Shown here: positions 31,741 to 44,039 of the stretch, piece by piece
Numbering within the stretch: position 1 is the first letter of the stretch
Layout: each line of letters opens with the position of its first letter
NCBI RefSeq assembly: GCF_052324685.1
Contig: NC_135222.1
Span: 17,964,873 to 18,028,872 of the forward strand
Reading direction: 5' to 3'
From: Brachyhypopomus gauderio
Taxonomy: Eukaryota > Chordata > Actinopteri > Gymnotiformes > Hypopomidae
DNA length: 64,000 nucleotides
The notes under the pieces: generated by a model
Seen by the model: only the letters and a program-made list of their open reading frames with translations
Database searches by the model: none
What the model was told of the DNA's origin: nothing
Translations under genes and position numbers: made by a program

Positions 31741-32117
31741 AGAATGGGGAGTGTGGCAGGAGCGTGGTAGGAGCGTGGCAGGAGCATGGGGAGCGTGGTA
31801 GGAGCATGGGGAGCGTGGCAAGAGGGTGGGGAGCGTGGCAGGAGTGTGGGGAGCATGGCAGGAGGGTGGGGAGCGTGGCAGGAGGGTGGGGAGCGTGGCA
31901 GGAGTGTGGGGAGCGTGGCAGGAGTGTGGGGAGCGTGGCAGGAGGGTGGGGAGCGTGGCAGGAGTGTGGGGAGCGTAGCAGGAGTGTGGGGAGCGTGGCA
32001 GGAGGGTGGGGAGTGTAGCAGGAGTGTGGGGAGCGTGGCAGGAGGGTGGGGAGCGTGGCAGGAGTGTGGGGAGAGTGGCAGGAGGGTGGGGAGCGTGGCA
32101 GGAGTGTGGCAGGAGGA
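31741..32117. repeat. 20-bp minisatellite
   Basis: About 18 copies of a 20-bp unit, GGGAGCGTGGCAGGAGTGTG. A GAGGGTGG/GAGTGTGG variant alternates irregularly. The proline/histidine-rich minus frames (160-170 codons) and plus frames are repeat artefacts. Confidence 0.95.
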
Positions 32118-32237
32118 TGGTGCGTTTGGATGTGTACTGTCACATCCCTGGTGATGTGAGGACAGCATTCATCAGCCACCAGAGATGATTTAGTGTTTTA
32201 AATTCTGCCTTCAGTAGAAGATGACAGTAAGCAGACA

Positions 32238-32560
32238 CGCATACCTAGTTACAGGGCTCCAGTTTACAACTAAAATAAATTTTAATTTGCCAGTAATAAA
32301 ATTCTTTCAATCGCCAGTGGCTTTTGATTTTGTATTTTAAATGTTAAACGATCGTCTACTTTAACTCCCACTCACATGTTCGTCTCTGCCTATCAACAAA
32401 TTCCCGCGGGAATCGGATCACGTGACTCGTAAAGCAGCGGAGCCGAACTGAAACTTGTTGAAAATGGCGAAGCGAAAAATATCGGACGAGGGGAGTTTTG
32501 CAATGCTTATTAGTTCGTATATTATTATGACGCCTAGAAAAAGTTATTGGCACCCGATTT
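32238..32560 (+). mobile_element. Possible 5' fragment of a hAT-like DNA transposon
   Basis: The 32238-32465 segment resembles dispersed teleost sequence that I associate with hAT elements. It is followed by ATGGCGAAGCGAAAAATATC at 32465, a start typical of transposase ORFs, which stays open only about 30 codons. No terminal repeats were identified. Confidence 0.25.
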
Positions 32561-32934
32561 TCCCTTTTAGGCCTTGAGTAATGTTTTGTCTTGAGCCCTG
32601 AACTAGGTGTAAAGGGACCATTCACACTGCCGACACACGATAAAATGCTAAAAATGATTAAATGACACTGCATCCTCTCTAGAACCACTGGGGATCATTT
32701 TTACTCATTAGCCTAAAAGCCTCCCCTGGGTTACAGTACAGAGGCTCTGTGGTGCAGACTTTAAATGACCGATTAGCTGATCAGCACGCTTACTCTCAAG
32801 GCTCTGAGGGTAGAAGAGGGCCTGATCCCCTTAATCTCAGCATTACAAGATGTAGACGAGTGTCCCGTTGAAGCGCAATTTCTCATTAAATGGAGGCTCA
32901 TGTATAACGCTTGCAGTGCAGCACACATGGCTGG

Positions 32935-33430
32935 ATTAAGCCTGCTTTATACCTCCGGACACGGACGAATTTCGTCCGTCCGTACCAAACGTAGCCTCCG
33001 TAGCGGGCCACTATACCTCTTTCCGGTTCCAACGTTGTTATGATTTTTAAAAATACATCCTCTAGAGGGCAGTATAGTCAAATTTCCGGCACCGGCGCAC
33101 CAGCAATCCCCTCCCAGCTGTTTTTGCATCGCTGTTTATCGCGATGACCTGGCACCGTAGCAGAATGTAGCCTCTAACCAACTCGCAAAGTTTCTCTTCT
33201 AACTCGAGCGTCATTTTTTAAAGTCCAGTACTCTTCTTCATTGATTTTCCCGAATTGGTGTACGTCCGATGCTTCTGACTCTCTACTGCCCCCTGATTTC
33301 CCGTTTATATTGCTCCGTTGCTACGGATTCGTAAGCGCTCTGGCAACGGACCCACTGACGGATGAAACGACCTCCGGAACCGGACGAAAGGGTCCGTATC
33401 CGTAATTACCGTAGGGTGTGAATGGGCCTG
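32935..33430. mobile_element. Candidate MITE, about 0.49 kb
   Basis: Flanked by TTA and bounded by GCCTGC on both sides, with several inverted CGGACGAA/TTCGTCCG motifs near each end. The 3-bp TTA flank and the internal palindromes suggest a Harbinger-type non-autonomous element. The terminal match is imperfect, so this is tentative. Confidence 0.3.
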
Positions 33431-33684
33431 CTTATGTGATGATCTGGCTCCCTCTGCTGGCCGTCTCGAGTATGCATCCTCTTAGTCAACAGGCTGATTG
33501 GCAATATCATTGTCCATGCTTTATTACTATTAAGAAAAGACGTTTCTGTTTGTTCCAGTACTGTTTAATGCAGTATTATTGTGCAATCAAGGTATGCTGA
33601 AATGCTTCAGTGGTGTTCATATAAACATGAGTAAGACTCTAAAAGGTTGGAGTAATAGAGTTGAAAACAAAATTCAAGTAAGCC

Positions 33685-33687
<3 letters not shown>

Positions 33688-33769
<82 letters not shown>
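33688..33769. repeat. (TA)n microsatellite
   Basis: About 80 bp of TA, ending exactly at the AGGGCTGGGTATCGATT element. Confidence 0.95.
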
Positions 33770-33771
<2 letters not shown>

Positions 33772-33890
33772 GGCTGGGTATCGATTCAAATTCCAAGAAT
33801 CGATCCGATTCCGATTCTGAAGATTAAGAATCGATTTATTTCGATTTAATCTGATTTAATCGATTCGATCCGATTCGGGGTTTGGTGTTA
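33770..33890. mobile_element. Dispersed GGGCTGGGTATCGATT-type repeat
   Basis: AGGGCTGGGTATCGATTC followed by repeated AATCGAT/CGATTC motifs is a sequence type I recognise as scattered through teleost genomes. Its right end is not clear. Confidence 0.4.
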
Positions 33891-34514
33891 TTAAAAATGT
33901 ATTTGAGCTGTTTCCTGACTATGTACAAAAGCAACATGTTAAAACTAGTATTATATCGATATTAATCAGCAAATAGTTACTGGTAGTTGGTAGTTACTGA
34001 TGGCTGGAAGACTGGTGAAAAGGGTCATCATAAATCTACCTTCAAGAAAGGTAATCCAGGACAATAAACAGAGGACATCTTTGAGGTGTCTATATCTGCA
34101 ACAGTGGACTCCTACTGGGACACTAACCAGTGTATTATTATTATGATTGAAATAATTAAGAATTCACCCAAAAGCTGTTGCTACCAAATGCATTTTTATT
34201 TTTAAAGTGCTCACACTTAATAAACTGAAAGTATAAAATGTAAACGTGTATTTTTCTTTAAAGTGCGAATATAAGAACAGAACTGTCATGTTACGGTCCC
34301 CGACCCCTCCCTGTTGGGCGTGTGTTAACATTGTCTGCGTCTACTTGTCTGCGTCTGTAGATCTCAGTGGGTGCGTCTTGTGATAATCCGTCTCACCCAG
34401 AGACCGTATATACAGTCACTGGTCTCACCTGTGGCTCGTCTCGTCATCACGTGGGGTTTGTGTGGTTTGTCTATTTAATGTGCGTTCGCGCAGCGTCCAG
34501 TGCTCGCGCAGCGT

Positions 34515-34516
<2 letters not shown>

Positions 34517-34584
<68 letters not shown>

Positions 34585-34601
34585 GTATATATATATAATT
34601 G

Positions 34602-34674
<73 letters not shown>
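34517..34674. repeat. Twin (TA)n tracts
   Basis: Two TA runs (34517-34580 and 34606-34674), each ending at an AATTGGAAT-like spacer (copies near 34598 and 34674). A short (GT)n follows at 34690-34711. Confidence 0.93.
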
Positions 34675-34677
<3 letters not shown>

Positions 34678-34711
34678 GGAATTTTATATGTATGTGTGTG
34701 TGTGTGTGTGT

Positions 34712-37464
34712 ATAGCTTCTTCTGCCCAAATACTGTGAGAGCCAGGTTCTGATCAGCTTGAAGGTAGTCTACCTTCCATGAGCTAACTGAGGTGGTTATT
34801 TTCTCCTGGGATTTGCATAGGTGGATCATTACACTGCTGAGGAATCATTCTGCTGTGGTTCACAGGGCTTGATCAGCACCACGCTTGATAAACTGAGAAT
34901 GGCTCTCAGCTGACTGTTGAACTATGTAGCCCACTCACAACAGTGCGGTAGGAAGGGTGGGTCTCCGAACGGCTGATGAGCTTACAGTGCATCATTATTT
35001 CAGCAGAGACACTTGGTTAACAGCTTTAGAGACTTTATACTAAGAGACTTTATACTAAGGGGCCGATTTGTAAATTGTTTTGTGGTGCCTTGGGGTGAAA
35101 TTGTAAATAACATGTTTGGAACAAGGTTTAAATTAATTGCAATATGTCACACATGCAAGACAATGACAGATTATTAACACAATTCTCTTTTAATTAAACA
35201 TTTTGTTTATACATTTAATAATGTGATCAAAATAATTGTCCCAGTAGTCTGTCCACTAAAGTTATATTTCTTTCTTTCTTCAAACGTGTTACATTCACGA
35301 CATGGTAGAACTTTTCTTGTTATTATATTTTTTAAGTACGGAAAAAGAGGAATCAAACATTGCCAAATATTGCACCGTGAACATTTGAGCCTTCAGTGAA
35401 CGAGAAGCGAAACCTCCGTGAGGTCCGCAAGGCATCGTCGAAATGAAAGCGCGCTTTCAGAAGGCACTAGTCAGATCTTATTTTGACTCGTCGCAAAATA
35501 AAATAAACTCGAATCCCCTTCAGAAAACAGTGTCTTCACAACACTTTTACATAACTTGAAGGCCTCGAATCGCTTCAGAAGTAAACATCGGGCAAGGCCT
35601 TTGTGGAAGTGGCTGTGTGTTTTGGCAGGAAGAAGCTCGTGCGGTTCGCCCGTCCTGGGGGAATGCCTCGTGTGCACGCGGGGGGGTCGCGCGCACATGC
35701 GCCACCACTTCCTCGTGTCAGGGAACGCGCGTGGGAGGCTCGCGCATGTGAAAAGTCGTTTAATTAATGAGCACGGGCGTCTCAAGCCAACTAACCGAAA
35801 ATGGTCACTGAGCATAGGCTGCAGTAATGAAATATTCCTCGTCGTGTCCCTAAATCATGACCTGGGTTTAGAGTAAAAAAATGAAAGAAAAAAAAAAAAA
35901 AAACGCCAGGCTGCATGGACGCTTGAAGACGCTGCAGAGCCACGTGATCACCAAGCGCCAGAAGCGGAGTGATTTCTAATGGGAGTGAAAGAGCAACACG
36001 GCACACATGCTGCCGGCACTATGGCGATCCTTAACACTGATCATTTACACCAGTAATGCGCGCACACTCAAGAGGCACTGACTGAGCTGTCTTCAAGAAA
36101 ACAGCATATATACTGTAGTATTCTGAACCCACGAGTCCCCAAGGCGTCCATGAAATGAAAGCAGTGACATTAGTGCAGTAAGCTAGTCTCTGGATCAGGC
36201 GGAAATAGCAGGCGCTTTTGGCCAAAATAGTCCGACGCAGAGGATAATAATAAGTTATGGCCGTCTTTGAAGGTCATGACGTGTGAATGTGGGAGGGGCC
36301 ATGTTCTCACCGGAAACACTGGAACAGCACGTGAACGTCGAATTAAGAAAGTGCAGCACTCACGAGGAACTGACGTAACAGAGGGATCTTAGTTTTCCTC
36401 TTCCAGTGTCTTTTTTTACATGGTATAAAATACTTAACAGCATCAATACTATCATGCGCTTATTTCCACACATTATACATATTTTAGTTCTATGCAAAAC
36501 AAAGCATGTCTGCAATAACTTTATAATTAAGAGATCATTTAAATGAAACGTGAGTGAATTCAGAGCCAGAGCGCAGCTGGAATGCCTAGAACAGTTTGAA
36601 GAAAGGGGCATCCTTACAGCCTGGCATATTGCAATTGCCCTTGATAAAATATCTGCATTAATCTGTAAATGTAAACAAGTTCATATACATACATTTGACT
36701 ACAAAATATAGTGACATTGAAGTAAAAACATTTCATCTTTCACCCTTCACAAATGTTCTGCCTGCACATATTTGAGCAGAAAATAGACACATCTCACAAT
36801 TTCATACTTCCTCTGCAGTCACTTAAAAATGTTCGAACGTGTATTGGTTGACGTCAGCACAGGATATTAAACGTGTTGGCCATCTTAATCATCCCACTCT
36901 AAGCTGATATGAGAATGTTCACTGCACTGATTATTCAGAATTGGGATTCTCATTTGAGGTAGGGGGTATGCAGAGAGACTCACCCAAGTCACCTTCACAC
37001 AGAGGGTGATGGACCCTTTATTAATACGAGCTAAACCACAGACTGACCCAAATGAAGCCGTCCCTGCTGATGTACATGCTTTGACTGCGTCTACGATACA
37101 GTTGTGCAAACCCAGCAAGGAAAGCCATTGTCATCGCAGGTACAGAACCTTCTGCAGGTCCATCCGCACCCTTTAACCTGCTAACAGCAGCCCAGCTGCT
37201 ACACTGCTCCTGTGTTCTGGGTCTCCATGCTCTGCTCATACTCCTGAACTACAACACTATAGGTCTCCATACTCCACACTCCATAGACCATACTCCACAC
37301 TCCATACACCACACTCCATATTCTACACTTCACACTCTCTCTCCTGAAGAGTTATCCTCAGATGTTTTTAAACCCCACCCCACCCTCCTGTTTCTGAGGC
37401 ATTAATTGCACAATAATTATTCTGTAATTATTCTGGATGCTTTAAAAAGCATGGATCTGCAGTG
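34712..37464. other. Gene-free stretch, possible distal zmat3 3'UTR
   Basis: No exon recognised. A poly-A run lies at 35884-35903 and an ACTCCACACTCCATA-type repeat at 37265-37330. On the minus strand AATAAA occurs at 37016-37021, about 960 bp past the zmat3 stop, which could serve as a poly(A) signal. Confidence 0.4.
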
Positions 37465-37470
37465 TGTGTA

Positions 37471-37558
<88 letters not shown>
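37465..37558. repeat. (GT)n-(TA)n compound microsatellite
   Basis: About 53 bp of GT followed by about 41 bp of TA. Confidence 0.95.
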
Positions 37559-37563
<5 letters not shown>

Positions 37564-37977
37564 GCTGCTGAAAGTATTACAAGAAAAAAATTGAAAAAAA
37601 AGATAAATAATTTTATCTAGGATTAGTACCTTAATACTAATATATTGAAGTATTAATATATTCTGAGCATAAAGGCAAACCGATCCTAGATATGTAATTA
37701 TGGGGGTCTCTGCAAAGCTGCCTTCTTTTACCCAGAGCCTGAAGTCTCTGAGGGGACAGATCCTTAAACTTCACTCTCAATCAGACACAAGAAGCTGCAC
37801 AATGTAACTTAAAAAAAAAAATCACCTGTATTTCTGCAAGAGGTAGCGTTCCTCCACCTTCCTCCACCTAGCCGGATCAAAACATTCTGTGCAAACGTAA
37901 CGTAGGCCTGACTACGTAGGCCTGTGACGTAGTCAAGGTGGAGCAGCAGATGGAGCAGCACGTGGGTCCACGAGGTC

Positions 37978-38186
37978 CTAGGTGTAGCCCAGGTTCTCCA
38001 TCTCACTCCGGTAGCGCTGTTCCGACACCTTGCTCTTGTGCTGTTTGCTCTCCAGGTGCAGACGGAAGTCGGCCTCCTCGCTGGCCCCTGAGTTGCACAT
38101 GGAGCAGTAGAACTGGCCGCTGGGGGTCACACACATGGCCAGGTCACGGGGAATACGCAGCCGGGGTCGGGAGCTGTAGTAGGGCC
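37978..38186 (-). CDS. zmat3: zmat3 coding exon 6
   Basis: Residues 295-363 and the TAG stop. PRLRIPRDLAMCVTPSGQFY leads into finger 3 and the near-invariant C terminus. Confidence 0.95.
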
Positions 38187-38497
38187 CTGACGGGCCCAAA
38201 CAAACAAGACCGGAGTATTTACAGCATGGAAACAACACACTGCTTATGGACTACACACAGATCTATACATATCATCGTGTATGGGTAGACACAGCCACAC
38301 ACAGAAGCCCAGTGCAAACCCCCCTCGACGTGAGGGCGTGTGAGCAGATGGCTGGCAAGAATACAGGCAAGAATTACTGTCCGCTGGAGTTAGACACTAA
38401 GCCTCATTTTATTTTAGGATGGAATTTATGTCTTGCTATTTCTGGATTGGTGTTTTGTAAAATATGATTAAACCCAAAGTGGGGGCAGTGCTCCAGC

Positions 38498-38545
<48 letters not shown>

Positions 38546-41500
38546 AGGACAGGGTCAGTGGGGCTGTGTGGGGATCCTAAGACCTGCAGTCATGTGACGT
38601 TCAAAGCACACAGCTGACGTGGGCTAGAGTATCGGCTTGCAAAGACCAAAGGCCTGGCGCCGGGCCCACTCTAAGTGAGACTTGTGTGGGTCCACCCTGA
38701 GCGAGACATGTGCGGGTCCAGCCTTAGGGAGACTATTGTGGGTCCACAGTAAGGGACACTTGCGTGGGTTTCACCCTTAGAGAGTCTAGCTTGGATCCAC
38801 CCTGCCGAACGCTGTTGCCTGCTACAGGAACAAGGCACTACTGCCAACACCCGGATCATAAATGTAGCATTTAGCAGCACCAGACTCCTGGCCAGAGCTT
38901 CTGTGGAATTCTCTTCACACAAGAGGAGAGCAGGTGACAGTGAGAGCTGTACCACCACCCAAAGCCTGCCAGTGTATAAACGACACTCAGATTTAGAAGC
39001 CAACAATGACCTATAAGGAATAATGTGTGATGTTACAAAATAAATTAGAATATGGACGACGATGCACATTTACAGAAGAGAATATAAAAATGAATCAGAA
39101 ATGTCTGTGGTACATATATCTACGTTCATACCATTGTGACAATGACGTGCTGAAACACAGCGTGTGTGAGTTACAGGGGCTACGTAGCTGCCACACCAGC
39201 CGTGGCAGAGCTGATGGAGGCCCTGACGGCTGCGGCGCTGCTGTACCTGCTGTAGGAGGGTGGAGGTGCGTCCGCCGACTCCTGGTGAATCTGCTCTCCA
39301 TCCCTTCTTTCCTGAAGCGTCTCTGCGTGAGGTCTGCCGTGTCTCTGCAAACACATCACGATCTGTGAGGATTTTCAATTTCTTTTTTATGTTCACTTTT
39401 TGACACAAAGCAAAGGATGCACAAGGGAACCGTTTCAGTCTTGACTATAAAGTGACACTGACATAAAACAATCTTTCATGCATTAAAACTGATCTATTTT
39501 AAACCGTCTCCTACCACACTGACATAGCCAAGTTAGTCCTGGCGAGCTGATGCAGATAAGATCTGTGCCCGTTATCACTGCCTGGGCTAGCTATCCTGCC
39601 ATCTCATCCAGTTCCTCAGTTATCAGAGCAACGGCAGACAGCAGATAATGGGGAAGAAGACCTTCTTCAATGCAAAACTACTCGCAAGCTATCATCATGT
39701 GTTCAGGTGAAGCTGGATTAAACGCTCCCTTCTGGACATCACAGCAGGCCTGAGCTTCACGCTCGTGAGACGGTTCGTGTCGGCTGTGTGAGTTGGGGAG
39801 ACTCACGCGGATCCGGCGTTCTGTTGCGCCTCCACGAGCCGCAGCCTCTTGGCGTGGTTCTTGCCCTGGTAGTGGGCGTGTGCCACCGCGGGAGAACTGA
39901 AGGACGCATCACACAGCTTGCAGTAGTCGTTCTCCGTGGCCAGGATCACCCTGCCGGGGCCCTTGAGAGGAGGCTGAGGAAGGGAGGGGCGTGGCATGCG
40001 GCTTGGCTCTGATTACCATCACAGAGAGGCTTACAGCGCGACACTGGTTGGACCCTGTGGAAAGGCGGTTTAATAGAAAAACAGACATGGATGGTGTTTT
40101 ACCTGCTTGGACCCCACGCTGGCATTCTCGGAGGGGGGCGAGGAGAGGGGCTGCTGAGAGACTGGTTCGGCTTCCTCCGGTATGCGGATGGGGGCTGTCT
40201 GCTGACTGCCAGCATAAAAATGTCTCAGTTTCTTGCTGTGGTTTTTGCCCTGGAACACAACAAAAGCAGCTCTGTGTTTGTACTGCATGGCAGAAAACTG
40301 AAAACATTGAGTAACACCAGAAGCAGGGTTACAGTGGCTAATTTCACAACAGAAAGAAAAAGACACACCTCAAGGTGAAGTAATACTGAGTAATACTATG
40401 TACTGCTGAGTACTGCTGAGCACTGCTGAGTAGTACTGAGTAATGCTGAGTAATGCTGAGTACTGCTGAGTAATACTGAGTAATGCTTAGTTATACAGAG
40501 TACTGTTGAGTAATGCTGAGCAATGCTGAGTAATACAGAGTACTGTTGAGTAATGCTGAGTATTGCTGTGTAATACTGAGTACTATTGAGTAATGCTGAG
40601 TATTGCTGTGTAATACTGAGTACTGTAGAGTAATGCTGAGTACTGTCTTGAATGAAGCATCCTCTGGTCTTCCATCATTGATACTTCATTAGAACCAAGA
40701 CCAAGCACTTTCGCCCTTCTGTGAGTTGCGTTTGGAAGGCGTCCTGATCACGCAGCATGAGAGTACATTCCCTATTCACCTGATAGTGAGCCTGCGCTTG
40801 CTGGGCTGAGTTGAGGGTGACGTTGCACAGCTTGCAGTACAGGGGCTTGCAGAGTTCCTCCAGGGCAGGGTCCTGCTCTGCCCCCAGCAAGGCACACTCC
40901 TCCTCGGGGGGCTTGGGGCTGGGTGCCAGGGGCAGCGTGATGGGGGCTCCTGGGACCAGCTGCAGGGGCAGTGGCTTAGTGGCCAGAGGTCCGCAAAGTG
41001 GGAAAGCCAGAGGTTCCGGAGACATCATGGCTGGAGGCAGGCCCAGGGACGGCGGGGGAGACGCAACCTGGAAGGCCTGGTGCTGCTGCTGACACAGGAG
41101 ACTGACGGGCGGCTTTGGAGCCGACTCTGGGCCTGCACGCGGAGCCATGCAACGCAAGAGTTAAGATAACACTTCATTAATCCCCAAAGGGCAATGACAC
41201 ATAGGGTTCACAAATTGGAAAAACAATTATAGAGAAACAATGACAGTGGCTTTCACATGTCTGCAACATCTCTGCAATATTCTGACCTCCCTTGCAGATA
41301 TTCAAGCAAATCCAAATACAAATGAAAATGTTATTCTAAGGGCACACAGTCAAGTGCCTCAAATGGGTCTGCGTGTTGGTAAGAAGGTTTGACGGGTCAA
41401 TGGCTACACTCCTAGCCCATGGTTCCACTGCATTAATTCTGATTGAGCTCCGACAACAATCACGAGGTAGCATGAGAGGGTGAAGGTACCTTTAGCTTCC

Positions 41501-43301
41501 AGAACAAACAGTCAGAGCACACAGTAATGCCAAAAGAGCTTAACATTACAAGAGATAAAAAAATACCCAGAAATAATCCATCTTAAAGGAGGGTGAAACA
41601 TCACTTGGGCTAATTGGAATAATTTCAATATATTTACATGATTCTCGCCAGCAAGAAGAATATCATAATATAATTTTGTTGCTGAGTAATGATTTCAGAT
41701 TTGTACTAATATGAACAAAATGGCCTGTGTCATTCCAGTGCCCACTTCTGACTTCATTTCTATTTGGTGCCAGAAGACCACTCTGGTATCTCTTGAAGAC
41801 CACTCTGAAATCTCTTGGTCATCAGAGAATACAGAGACACATGGCCAAAAATAGGTCCAAGGAGGACCTAGTTAGTCCCAGCTGAAGGTCAGAGCCTCAA
41901 CCATGCTTTCCTATCTAGGTTTTAGCCCTTTTTTAAAAAAAGCATCTACATACACACATGTGATGCAGCCACACAACGTTCCTCACAGAAGAAGGAGTGC
42001 GTTTCACAGAGAGAAACAGAGCATCCTTATATGGCAAAGCTGAAATAACTCTTAAGTGGACTTTAATGGCCGTTGTAGGTGTTAATTCAACACTGCCGAT
42101 TTTTCTGTGTAGGCATGTATAATGCAGGGCACCCTGGGTACACGAGAAGGTAAAGGAAGAACACGCTTGACGCAGGTGCATGGCTCACATGACTTGCCAG
42201 TGCTAAACACCAGCAGGGCATTTACCTTCAGTCCACCTTTAGATAACTGTTGGTACCAAAATACTATGAAAAATACATCATTCTAACCATTTTCTGCCCA
42301 TCTAACCATTTTTCACAAACTGTCAAAAACAGGTTTTACATGGGCATACAAATAAAGCACACCACAGTGTTAGATCACTGGGCATAACTGCCTGGGTTCA
42401 AATGAGGACTGAAACCATACAGATAGTGGCAATACCACTATGAGATGTTTTATTTCACTGTAACAGTTTTAATTTCTGTAATAAAGAGCTAGGGTTTTGA
42501 ATAGGATTTTGTGACAGTGCCCTTATAAAAGTCTCCTTTGAACAAATGTAGTTATATGACCAGTTTAGGATCGCTGCGTTAGTGGGGGCCGTTAATTATT
42601 TGCAGTTTAAACAAATAAAACATCGTTCCGTCAGAATTATGTCTTTGCGGCTGGTTTGTTGAATAGGCCTACAGCAACGGCACTTCATGTGCAAAATCCA
42701 GTCGTATGTAGCCTACAGAGCATTGGCTTTTTTTTTGCTATTAATGTGTTTCAAAAGGACAGGTCCGCTGCAACATTTGAGACAGCTTATAATCAAATGT
42801 AAATAGTCACGAAACCTTGAAATTATATGAATTTTTCGCACATGCATTTTAGTAGAGGTGATCTGAAAAAAAAAACACCTGTCTACAGCTACAGATGCAG
42901 CTCGTGCGGAAGAGGCTGACGTTGGTGGTCCAGGATGGGAAAGGCGTACCTGACCAATCCAATGATCGCTATCTTCCACACTCAGACCCCAATCTTAGAA
43001 TATACCTGACATGTTTTATCCTCGATATAGATGCAGACGTAATGGTGAATCAGTTCTGTTGCGTATTGTCTGAGGAACTGTTGTATTTCCGAAGCCTACT
43101 GCACCATATGATGATGCAGCGCATCAATTAAAGCGCAGCACATTATCCATAACGTAACGACAAAATGACACGGGCTCTCCTACCTGGTATCCGAGGGAAA
43201 TAATGTCTGCTGTTGCCATACGTTATGGGCTGAAGATTGAAAGCACTGCAGAAATCAGCACTTTGATAAAACGCATCTCTGTTCCTAACATTCATCGCCA
43301 T
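37978..43301 (-). CDS. zmat3: Zinc finger matrin-type protein 3 (six coding exons)
   Basis: Joined on the minus strand as 43301-43184, 41132-40780, 40249-40103, 39973-39807, 39344-39247 and 38186-37978: 1092 nt, 363 aa plus stop; all phases close. ZMAT3 (Wig-1/PAG608) is a p53-induced nuclear RNA-binding protein that affects mRNA stability and splicing. Three matrin-type C2H2 fingers are visible: LYCKLCNVTLNSA...AHYQGKNH (exons 2-3), DYCKLCDASFSSP...HYQGKNH (exon 4) and FYCSMCNSG...HLESKQH (exon 6). The C terminus ...EQRYRSEMENLGYT nearly equals human. The N terminus is longer than human (289 aa in total), being proline-rich with an extra upstream exon. That exon is supported by its Kozak context and matching splice phase, but it is the least certain part; an in-frame Met pair (MMSPEPL) in exon 2 is an alternative start. 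Confidence 0.9.
38498..38543. repeat. (GT)n microsatellite in zmat3 intron 5
   Basis: About 46 bp of GT. Confidence 0.93.
39247..39344 (-). CDS. zmat3: zmat3 coding exon 5
   Basis: Residues 262-294 plus one base. TQRRFRKEG aligns with the human GQRRARKEG segment; the rest of the linker is diverged. Acceptor TTTGCAG, donor CAG/GTACAG. It has no useful ORF of its own and was found by phase and the QRRxRKEG motif. Confidence 0.8.
39807..39973 (-). CDS. zmat3: zmat3 coding exon 4
   Basis: Residues 207-261 plus two bases. Contains GRVILATENDYCKLCDASFS, finger 2 complete. The acceptor was chosen as TTCCTCAG, which keeps phase 0 from exon 3. Confidence 0.93.
40103..40249 (-). CDS. zmat3: zmat3 coding exon 3
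   Basis: Residues 158-206. Begins with GKNHSKKLR, completing finger 1, then a low-complexity linker. Acceptor GTTCCAG, donor CAG/GTAAAA. Confidence 0.92.
40378..40645. repeat. About 10-bp minisatellite in zmat3 intron 2
   Basis: Repeats of GAGTAATGCT / GAGTACTGCT / GAGTAATACT, about 26 copies, starting about 130 bp upstream (on the coding strand) of the exon 3 acceptor. Confidence 0.9.
40780..41132 (-). CDS. zmat3: zmat3 coding exon 2
   Basis: Residues 40-157. A proline/leucine-rich stretch is followed by the conserved LEELCKPLYCKLCNVTLNSA segment, the first half of finger 1. Acceptor CGTGCAG, donor CAG/GTGAAT. Confidence 0.92.
41133..43183 (-). other. zmat3: zmat3 intron 1
   Basis: About 2 kb. 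A TTCATTAATCCCCAAAGGG motif at 41172 resembles the 3' tail of fish LINEs. Otherwise nothing recognised. Confidence 0.55.
43184..43301 (-). CDS. zmat3: zmat3 coding exon 1 (predicted)
   Basis: Residues 1-39 and one base of codon 40, with a CCAG/GTAGGAG donor. The ATG is in strong context (AAGATGG). No counterpart in the human protein, so support rests on the open frame, the phase match and the position at the gene's 5' end. Confidence 0.6.
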
Positions 43302-44039
43302 CTTCCTCGTATCCTCCAGAGCTCGCTACCCAACTTCTTCCAGCGAGACGTGCATCTTATCATGTGAGGTTCCAGCAGAGGGGGTGTGAGGAATGGAGAT
43401 TTTGATGAGAATATAAAGGAAGCACACGGTGCATGTGATCGTAGCATGTTTTAATACGTTTTGAACAAATGCAAAAGAATTTGCTTAAAACCACATGCAA
43501 AAACAACGCTAAATCTGAGAGAGATTATAACACTGACTTAAAACTTCCCATATTTGGTTTGGTACAATCCATTTCCTACCAAGAATATACTTCAAAAACG
43601 TGATTGATAAAATCGGAACGCACTTAAGTGTAATAAGAAAGTGATATAAGTGAGTTTATGACGAAACCTGAACAATTTATTCACATGAATAAATAAACAA
43701 ATAAATAGATGGATGGATAAATAAATAAGTAAATAAATAAACAAGGATATGAAATGTTGAGGATAAACTTGCATTTAGAGCATTCTAACCATACATGTGT
43801 AGAGAACACATCTGCTTTAGCAGCGTTACGGACGCGCGCGCTGGACGAGGAGGAAAACACCTGCCCACGCGCACAGGTTCATGTCATAAACATGCACATA
43901 AATATGCTATAAACGCATAATACAGTCAGCAAATCTATCGGTGAACGTTGCATTTTAACATTTTTGCATTTCTTGCAAACAGAAAAATTGCTAAAATAAG
44001 GAAATTAATAATGCACCTGATGTCATTTAAGTAACGACA

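Noticed and set aside
31667-32188. Proline/histidine-rich protein on the minus strand
   Set aside because: Shadow of the 20-bp minisatellite.
38671-39408. Extra frames overlapping zmat3 exon 5
   Set aside because: Only the 98-bp segment with the Q-R-R-x-R-K-E-G motif fits the splice phases; the others are shadows.
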